In this document: piece by piece, positions 23,113-27,103 of the stretch
How the letters are laid out: the number at the start of each line of letters is the position of its first letter
Numbering within the stretch: the first letter of the stretch is position 1
Assembly (NCBI GenBank): GCA_900556555.1
Contig: USPF01000032.1
Span: 1 to 27,103, forward strand
Length of the DNA stretch: 27,103 bases
Reading direction: 5' to 3'
Source: an uncultured Blautia sp.
GTDB lineage: Bacteria > Bacillota > Clostridia > Lachnospirales > Lachnospiraceae
Translations under genes and position numbers: made by a program
Notes under the pieces: generated by a model
Database searches by the model: none
The model's input: only the letters and a program-made list of their open reading frames with translations
What the model was told of the DNA's origin: nothing

Positions 23113-23916
23113 ATGCAGGAAGAACTGAAAGAGATAATAAAGACCAGGTGGATAGGGAGAAAGCTGTTCTTCCGGGAGCAGACAGACTCCACTATTACCT
23201 GGGCAAAAGAAGCTGCGAAAAAAAGTAAAGACATGGAACTAAACGGTGCCCTGTTTCTGGCAGATACACAGACCGGAGGGAAGGGAAGAATCGGAAGAGT
23301 CTGGAATTCCCCTCCAAAAGAGAATATTTATATGAACCTCCTGCTCATGAAGCCTGAGATCTTGCCGGTTCATGCCTCTTCCCTTACTCTGGTTATGGGG
23401 CTGGCTGTGGCAAAGGCGGCAGAGGAATTAACCGGGAAACCAGTGGGGATTAAGTGGCCAAATGATGTGGTCATGTCAGGAAAAAAGATTTGCGGTATTC
23501 TCACAGAGATGAGAGTTTTGAATACCATGCCGGAATATATTACCATTGGTGTGGGAATTAATGTAAATCAGAGAGAGTTTCCTCCTGAGTTGCAGGACAA
23601 GGCAACTTCTCTTTTCCTGGAGACAGAACAGGAACAGTCACGGGCAGCAGTGGCAGCCAGAACCATGGAATATTTTGAAGAATATTATGAGAAATTTTTA
23701 CAGACTCAGGATTTGCGTTTGTTAAAAGAACCATATGAAGCATTGCTGCTGAACAAAGACCAGCCTGTGCGGATTTTGGAGAAGAACAGTGAGAGCCGTG
23801 GAATTGCCAGAGGAATTATGGAAACAGGAGAACTCCTGGTGGAAGAAGAAAACGGCGAAATAAGAAAAGTGCTTTCCGGAGAAGTCTCCGTGAGAGGGCT
23901 TTACAGTTATGTATAA
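23113..23916 (+). CDS. birA: Biotin-[acetyl-CoA-carboxylase] ligase without DNA-binding domain
   Basis: This enzyme activates biotin as biotinyl-AMP and attaches it to carboxylase carrier domains, in the cytoplasm. The protein is 267 aa. It has the catalytic domain with TDSTITWAKEAA, the biotin/ATP loop GGKGRIGRVW (55-64) and KWPND (Lys114), GVGINVNQREFP, and the small C-terminal SH3-like domain (about 215-267; RGIARGIMETGELLVEEENG). It lacks the N-terminal helix-turn-helix of the bifunctional repressor BirA, so it is a class I ligase that cannot repress biotin genes by that route. It starts 2 nt after the argF stop with only a weak ribosome binding site, which implies translational coupling. 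Confidence 0.92.
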   Translation: MQEELKEIIKTRWIGRKLFFREQTDSTITWAKEAAKKSKDMELNGALFLADTQTGGKGRIGRVWNSPPKENIYMNLLLMKPEILPVHASSLTLVMGLAVAKAAEELTGKPVGIKWPNDVVMSGKKICGILTEMRVLNTMPEYITIGVGINVNQREFPPELQDKATSLFLETEQEQSRAAVAARTMEYFEEYYEKFLQTQDLRLLKEPYEALLLNKDQPVRILEKNSESRGIARGIMETGELLVEEENGEIRKVLSGEVSVRGLYSYV

Positions 23917-23928
23917 AGGGAGAACGAT

Positions 23929-24264
23929 ATGTATAAGGATAAAGTAGTTTTATGCGGTGCAAGTGCCTATGAGCAAAAATATTATTTTAATGATGATTTT
24001 GCGTCTTTGCCCCAGTCTGTGCAGGATGAACTGCATATCATGTGTGTGTTATACACAGAAGAAATCGGCGGGGTTCTGACCCTGGAATTTGATGAGGAGG
24101 GCAATCTTCAATTTCAGGTAGAGGCATTGGAAGCAGATGCCATGTTTGACGAAATCGGAAGTGTACTTAGGATTAAGGATTTAAGAAACAAGAAAAGGGA
24201 ACTTTTGGAATCTCTGGAAACTTATTACAGAGTATTTTTCCTGGGCGAGAATGTAGGAGAATAG
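23929..24264 (+). CDS. Conserved protein of unknown function (DUF6145-like)
   Basis: The protein is 111 aa, acidic, with no signal peptide or membrane helix. It has a KVVLCGASAYEQKYYFNDDF N-terminus, ELHIMCVLYTEEIGGVLTLE then FDEEGNLQFQVEALEADAMF, and a C-terminal helical part LRNKKRELLESLETYYRVFF. I recall such proteins in Lachnospiraceae under the label DUF6145, with no known function; I cannot run the search. It sits 12 nt after birA and 3 nt before coaX, inside the operon, so a link to coenzyme or carboxylase metabolism is possible but unproven. AGGGAGAA precedes the ATG. Confidence 0.75.
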   Translation: MYKDKVVLCGASAYEQKYYFNDDFASLPQSVQDELHIMCVLYTEEIGGVLTLEFDEEGNLQFQVEALEADAMFDEIGSVLRIKDLRNKKRELLESLETYYRVFFLGENVGE

Positions 24265-24267
24265 AGC

Positions 24268-25047
24268 ATGTTATTAGTAATCGATGTTGGCAATACACAC
24301 ATTACCTTAGGTGTTTTTGATAAGAAAGAACTGGTGGGAACCTTCCGCCTTACAACCAGACAGAATCGTACCTCAGACGAATATGGCATTTTCATGTGCG
24401 ACGTACTGAAATATCAGGGAATCAATAAAGATGAGATTGAAGATGTTATTATCAGTTCCGTTGTGCCGGATGTGATGCATTCTCTGGTTAGCAGTGTGAT
24501 TAAATATTTCCATGTGAAACCATTAAATGTAGGACCGGGATGCAAGACAGGAATCAAAGTGACAACAGTGAACCCAAAAGAAGTGGGAGCAGACAGAATC
24601 GTGGATGCTGTTGCTGCCTATGAGATTTACGGAGGACCGGTTCTGGTTCTTGATTTTGGCACAGCTACCACATATGACCTGATTACAGAAGATGGAAGCT
24701 TTGAGGTTGGAATTACCTCTCCCGGTATTGAAATCAGTGCGAAAGCCTTGTGGCAGGATGCAGCGAAACTGCCTAAGATTGCTATTCAGAAGCCAAAGAG
24801 CATTCTGGCAAAGGAAACCATCAGCAGTATGCAGGCGGGGCTGGTATATGGCTATATCGGACAAGTAGAATATATTGTGAAAAAAGTGAAGGAAGAATCT
24901 GGAATTCAGGATTTGAAGGTCGTGGCAACAGGAGGTCTTGGAAAACTGATTGCAGACGAGACAGATGCCATTGATGTATATGATGCACAGCTTACCTTAG
25001 AAGGCCTCCGGATTATTTACGAAAAAACCAGAAAAAACAGAGGGTGA
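24268..25047 (+). CDS. coaX: Type III pantothenate kinase
   Basis: The enzyme phosphorylates pantothenate, the first step of coenzyme A synthesis, and unlike type I kinases it is not feedback-inhibited by CoA. The protein is 259 aa with the ASKHA fold: phosphate-1 motif DVGNTH (6-11), the pantothenate-binding [12 protein letters not shown] (about 107-118), [11 protein letters not shown] (about 130-140) and [11 protein letters not shown] near the C-terminus. Type III enzymes need a monovalent cation. AGGAG lies about 8 nt before the ATG, within the end of the upstream gene. dusB begins 2 nt after its stop, so the operon continues. Confidence 0.94.
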   Translation: MLLVIDVGNTHITLGVFDKKELVGTFRLTTRQNRTSDEYGIFMCDVLKYQGINKDEIEDVIISSVVPDVMHSLVSSVIKYFHVKPLNVGPGCKTGIKVTTVNPKEVGADRIVDAVAAYEIYGGPVLVLDFGTATTYDLITEDGSFEVGITSPGIEISAKALWQDAAKLPKIAIQKPKSILAKETISSMQAGLVYGYIGQVEYIVKKVKEESGIQDLKVVATGGLGKLIADETDAIDVYDAQLTLEGLRIIYEKTRKNRG

Positions 25048-25049
25048 CT

Positions 25050-26006
25050 ATGAGTCTGAAAATTGGAAATGTATTGTTGGAAAACAATTTGATACTGGCA
25101 CCTATGGCAGGGGTAACAGACCTGCCATTTCGTTTGCTGTGCAAGGAACAGGGGGCAGGACTGATCTGCACGGAGATGGTCAGTGCCAAGGCTATTTATT
25201 TCAAAAATAAAAATACAGAAAGCCTCATGGAGATTGACGAGCGGGAACGTCCGGTTTCCCTTCAGCTCTTTGGTTCAGAGCCGGATTTGATGGCAGAGAT
25301 TGCCAAACAGATTGAGCCAAGAAACTTTGATATTCTGGATATCAACATGGGTTGTCCTGTACCAAAGGTGGTAAACAATGGAGAAGGCTCTGCTTTGATG
25401 AAAAATCCAAAGCTTGTGCATGAAATCGTGTCTAAGGTGTCAAAAGCCATTCAAAAGCCAGTTACAGTGAAAATCAGAAAAGGATTTACAGAAGATAGTG
25501 TAAATGCGGTGGAAATCGCAAAAATCCTGGAAGATGCAGGGGCAGCGGCGGTGGCTGTTCATGGCCGCACAAGAGAACAGTATTATTCCGGGCAGGCAGA
25601 CTGGGAGATTATCCGCAAGGTCAAAGAAGCAGTGTCCATTCCCGTTATTGGAAATGGTGATGTTGATTCCCCACAGAAGGCAGAAGCACTGGTAAAAGAG
25701 ACCGGATGTGACGGTATTATGATAGGAAGGGCAGTACAGGGAAATCCCTGGCTGTTTTCAAGAATCCTTCATTATCAGCAGACAGGAGAACTCTTGCCAG
25801 GACCAGGAATGGAAGAAATAAAAGAAATGATTCTTCGTCATGCAAAAATGCAGTTGGAATACAAAGGAAATTATACGGGAATGCGGGAGATGCGCAAACA
25901 TGTAGCCTGGTACACCACAGGGATGCCCCACTCTGCATCTGTACGCCGGATGGTAAACGAAGTGGAATCTTATGAGCAGCTAGAGGAACTGGTGAGCAGA
26001 ATGTGA
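25050..26006 (+). CDS. dusB: tRNA-dihydrouridine synthase, DusB type
   Basis: This flavoenzyme reduces specific uridines in the tRNA D-loop to dihydrouridine using NADPH. The protein is 318 aa. The FMN TIM barrel starts LAPMAGVTDLPFR and continues TEMVSAKAIYFKN, SLQLFGSEPD, then NMGCPVPKV with the catalytic Cys102, KIRKGF, HGRTREQYYSGQADW, IGNGDV and GIMIGRAVQGNPWLF. A helical C-terminal domain (about 240-318) binds tRNA. The ATG at 25050 has AGAGGG 5 nt upstream; a GTG at 25044 overlapping the coaX stop is less likely. No clear terminator follows it. Confidence 0.94.
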   Translation: MSLKIGNVLLENNLILAPMAGVTDLPFRLLCKEQGAGLICTEMVSAKAIYFKNKNTESLMEIDERERPVSLQLFGSEPDLMAEIAKQIEPRNFDILDINMGCPVPKVVNNGEGSALMKNPKLVHEIVSKVSKAIQKPVTVKIRKGFTEDSVNAVEIAKILEDAGAAAVAVHGRTREQYYSGQADWEIIRKVKEAVSIPVIGNGDVDSPQKAEALVKETGCDGIMIGRAVQGNPWLFSRILHYQQTGELLPGPGMEEIKEMILRHAKMQLEYKGNYTGMREMRKHVAWYTTGMPHSASVRRMVNEVESYEQLEELVSRM

Positions 26007-26067
26007 GAGAAATTTTCTTGTGATTTATAAAAAGTATATGAAAAATGCGATAGACAGGCTATTTGGC

Positions 26068-26096
26068 TTGACATCTGCATAGGTATTATTTATAAT
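26068..26096 (+). promoter_or_regulatory. Perfect-consensus sigma-A promoter of greA
   Basis: TTGACA (26068-26073), a 17-nt spacer and TATAAT (26091-26096) match the consensus at all twelve positions with optimal spacing. The start would be near 26103, giving a leader of about 72 nt that contains an inverted repeat. Confidence 0.85.
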
Positions 26097-26116
26097 GTTA
26101 TGACTGTTAAGTAGTG

Positions 26117-26152
26117 ATATTTACAGGAAAACAAGATAGGTACTGTAAATAT
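26117..26152 (+). promoter_or_regulatory. Inverted repeat in the greA leader
   Basis: ATATTTACAG (26117-26126) and CTGTAAATAT (26143-26152) are a perfect 10-bp inverted repeat around 16 nt, lying 14-50 nt past the predicted start. There is no T-tract, so it is not an intrinsic terminator. It could be an RNA hairpin in the leader or a DNA operator; it ends about 22 nt before the ATG and leaves the ribosome binding site free. Confidence 0.55.
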
Positions 26153-26174
26153 TGGAGAAAGGGTGTAAAGAATT

Positions 26175-26657
26175 ATGGAAGAAAAGAAAGTAATATTAAC
26201 TTACGCTGGATTGACACAATTAGAGGATGAGCTTCACGATTTAAAAATCGTAAAGAGAAAAGAAGTTGCAGAAAAAATCAAAGAAGCAAGAGAACAGGGT
26301 GACTTATCTGAAAATGCTGAGTATGATGCAGCTATGGACGAGCAGAGAGATATCGAGGCAAGAATCGAGCAGATAGAGAAAATCCTCAAAAACGCAGAAG
26401 TTGTAGTAGAGGATGAAGTAGACGTAAATAAAATCAGCGTTGGATGTAAAGTAAAAGTATATGATGTAGAATTCGAAGAAGAAATCGAGTTCAAGATTGT
26501 TGGTTCTACAGAAGCAAATAGCCTGGAAGGAAAAATTTCTAACGAATCACCAGTAGGAAAAGCACTGATTGGCGCTTCTATCGGTGAAACCGTTTCTGTT
26601 GAAATGCCTTCCGGTGTGATGGAATATAAAGTTCTTGGTATTGAAAGAAACATTTAA
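26175..26657 (+). CDS. greA: Transcription elongation factor GreA
   Basis: GreA rescues backtracked RNA polymerase by stimulating cleavage of the transcript 3' end through the secondary channel. The protein is 160 aa, the family length. The N-terminal antiparallel coiled coil (about 1-78; LTYAGLTQLEDELHDLKIVK, REVAEKIKEAREQGDLSENA-type segment) carries the acidic tip GDLSENAEYDAA, and the FKBP-like C-terminal domain (about 80-160) contains ISNESPVGKALIGASIGE. GAGAAAGGG lies upstream of the ATG. It is driven by a perfect-consensus promoter and followed 28 nt later by lysS, with no terminator between. Confidence 0.96.
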   Translation: MEEKKVILTYAGLTQLEDELHDLKIVKRKEVAEKIKEAREQGDLSENAEYDAAMDEQRDIEARIEQIEKILKNAEVVVEDEVDVNKISVGCKVKVYDVEFEEEIEFKIVGSTEANSLEGKISNESPVGKALIGASIGETVSVEMPSGVMEYKVLGIERNI

Positions 26658-26685
26658 TTAAAATAAACGAAGGAGAGTGTGAAAA

Positions 26686-27103
26686 GTGGCAGAGCAGAAG
26701 AAGACACAGGAACAGGACTTAAATCAGTTATTAAAGGTTCGCCGTGAGAAATTAGCTGATTTGCAGGAAAATGGAAAGGATCCATTTCAGATTACAAAAT
26801 TTAATGTAACACACCATAGCATGGAAGTAAAAAATGCTTTTGATGAATTAGAGGGTAAAACCGTTACTCTGGCAGGACGAATGATGTCCAAACGTGTTAT
26901 GGGTAAGGCTTCTTTTTGCAGTGTTCAGGATTTACAGGGTGCTATCCAGTCTTATGTAGCAAGAGACAATGTAGGAGAAGAAGCTTACAAAGACTTTAAG
27001 AAAATGGATATTGGAGACCTGGTAGGAATCACAGGTGAGGTATTTAAGACAAAAACAGGTGATGCTGGTACAACTGGTTTATACACGGGAGAACGTGTAC
27101 AGA
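26686..27103 (+). CDS. lysS: Lysyl-tRNA synthetase, class II (5' part, cut by window end)
   Basis: LysRS charges tRNA-Lys. Only about 139 of an expected 490-500 codons are in the window. It starts with GTG at 26686 behind AAGGAGAG. The visible part holds the N-terminal helix (QEQDLNQLLKVRREKLADLQ), NGKDPFQITKFNVTHHS, and the anticodon-binding OB fold (VTLAGRMMSKRVMGKASF, SVQDLQGAIQSYVARDNVG, DIGDLVGITGEVFKTKTG). After this, from 27061, the frame stays open but reads DAGTTGLYTGERVQ. The family normally has a TGE-x-S-[IV] strand followed by the segment leading to PLPEKFHG. The end is therefore either a divergent stretch, an insertion or an assembly junction. Co-transcribed with greA. Confidence 0.85.
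   Translation, partial: MAEQKKTQEQDLNQLLKVRREKLADLQENGKDPFQITKFNVTHHSMEVKNAFDELEGKTVTLAGRMMSKRVMGKASFCSVQDLQGAIQSYVARDNVGEEAYKDFKKMDIGDLVGITGEVFKTKTGDAGTTGLYTGERVQ

Noticed and set aside
1..27103. CRISPR arrays, insertion sequences, integrases, toxin-antitoxin pairs or defence genes
   Set aside because: I found no regularly spaced direct repeats, transposase or integrase motifs, or known defence domains on either strand.

Overview
The window looks like a chromosomal segment of an anaerobic, Gram-positive, spore-forming Firmicute, most likely a Lachnospiraceae gut bacterium (Blautia-like). This is inferred from strong AGGAGG-type ribosome binding sites, frequent GTG/TTG starts, a SpoVT regulator, a SleB-type wall hydrolase, DnaE with a complete PHP domain, and the order argF-birA-unknown-coaX-dusB-greA-lysS. 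I saw no mobile element, CRISPR array, rRNA or phage gene. Nearly all the DNA is genic; no gap exceeds 300 bp.

Region 1 (1-7357) is an alpha-galactoside (melibiose/raffinose type) utilisation locus. It holds two ABC sugar-importer permeases, a GH36 alpha-galactosidase, an AraC-family activator, a GH4 NAD/Mn-dependent alpha-galactosidase of the MelA type, and a HAD phosphatase-like protein with its own promoter. The solute-binding protein probably lies just left of the window. No importer ATPase is present, as is common for systems that share an MsmK-type ATPase. Having both GH36 and GH4 for the same bond is the most notable feature here.

Region 2 (7358-10546) contains spoVT, whose ribosome binding site is buried in an 18-bp terminator-like hairpin. 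It is followed, on the minus strand, by nicotinate phosphoribosyltransferase (pncB) and a VanY-like D,D-carboxypeptidase with no visible export signal. A tRNA-Gln(CUG) then has its own promoter, A-tract upstream element and terminator.

Region 3 (10547-18360) is housekeeping on the plus strand: an acyl-ACP thioesterase, a CvfB-like S1 protein, a SAM methyltransferase, dnaE, pfkA and a SpoU-type rRNA methyltransferase.

Region 4 (18361-20872) holds a secreted SH3b/SleB wall hydrolase with a clear sigma-A promoter, then a coupled NfeD-SPFH (stomatin-like) membrane pair.

Region 5 (20873-27103) reads as a close-packed operon, patatin-argF-birA-unknown(DUF6145-like)-coaX-dusB. It is followed by greA, with a perfect-consensus promoter, and lysS, which is cut by the window edge and whose last 43 bases do not look like LysRS.

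No clearly new multi-gene system is evident. The best leads are regulatory. Several same-strand junctions carry intrinsic-terminator-like hairpins with too little room after them for a promoter. The spoVT leader, the GH36 leader, the tRNA and greA leader palindromes, and the odd lysS end also deserve checking.
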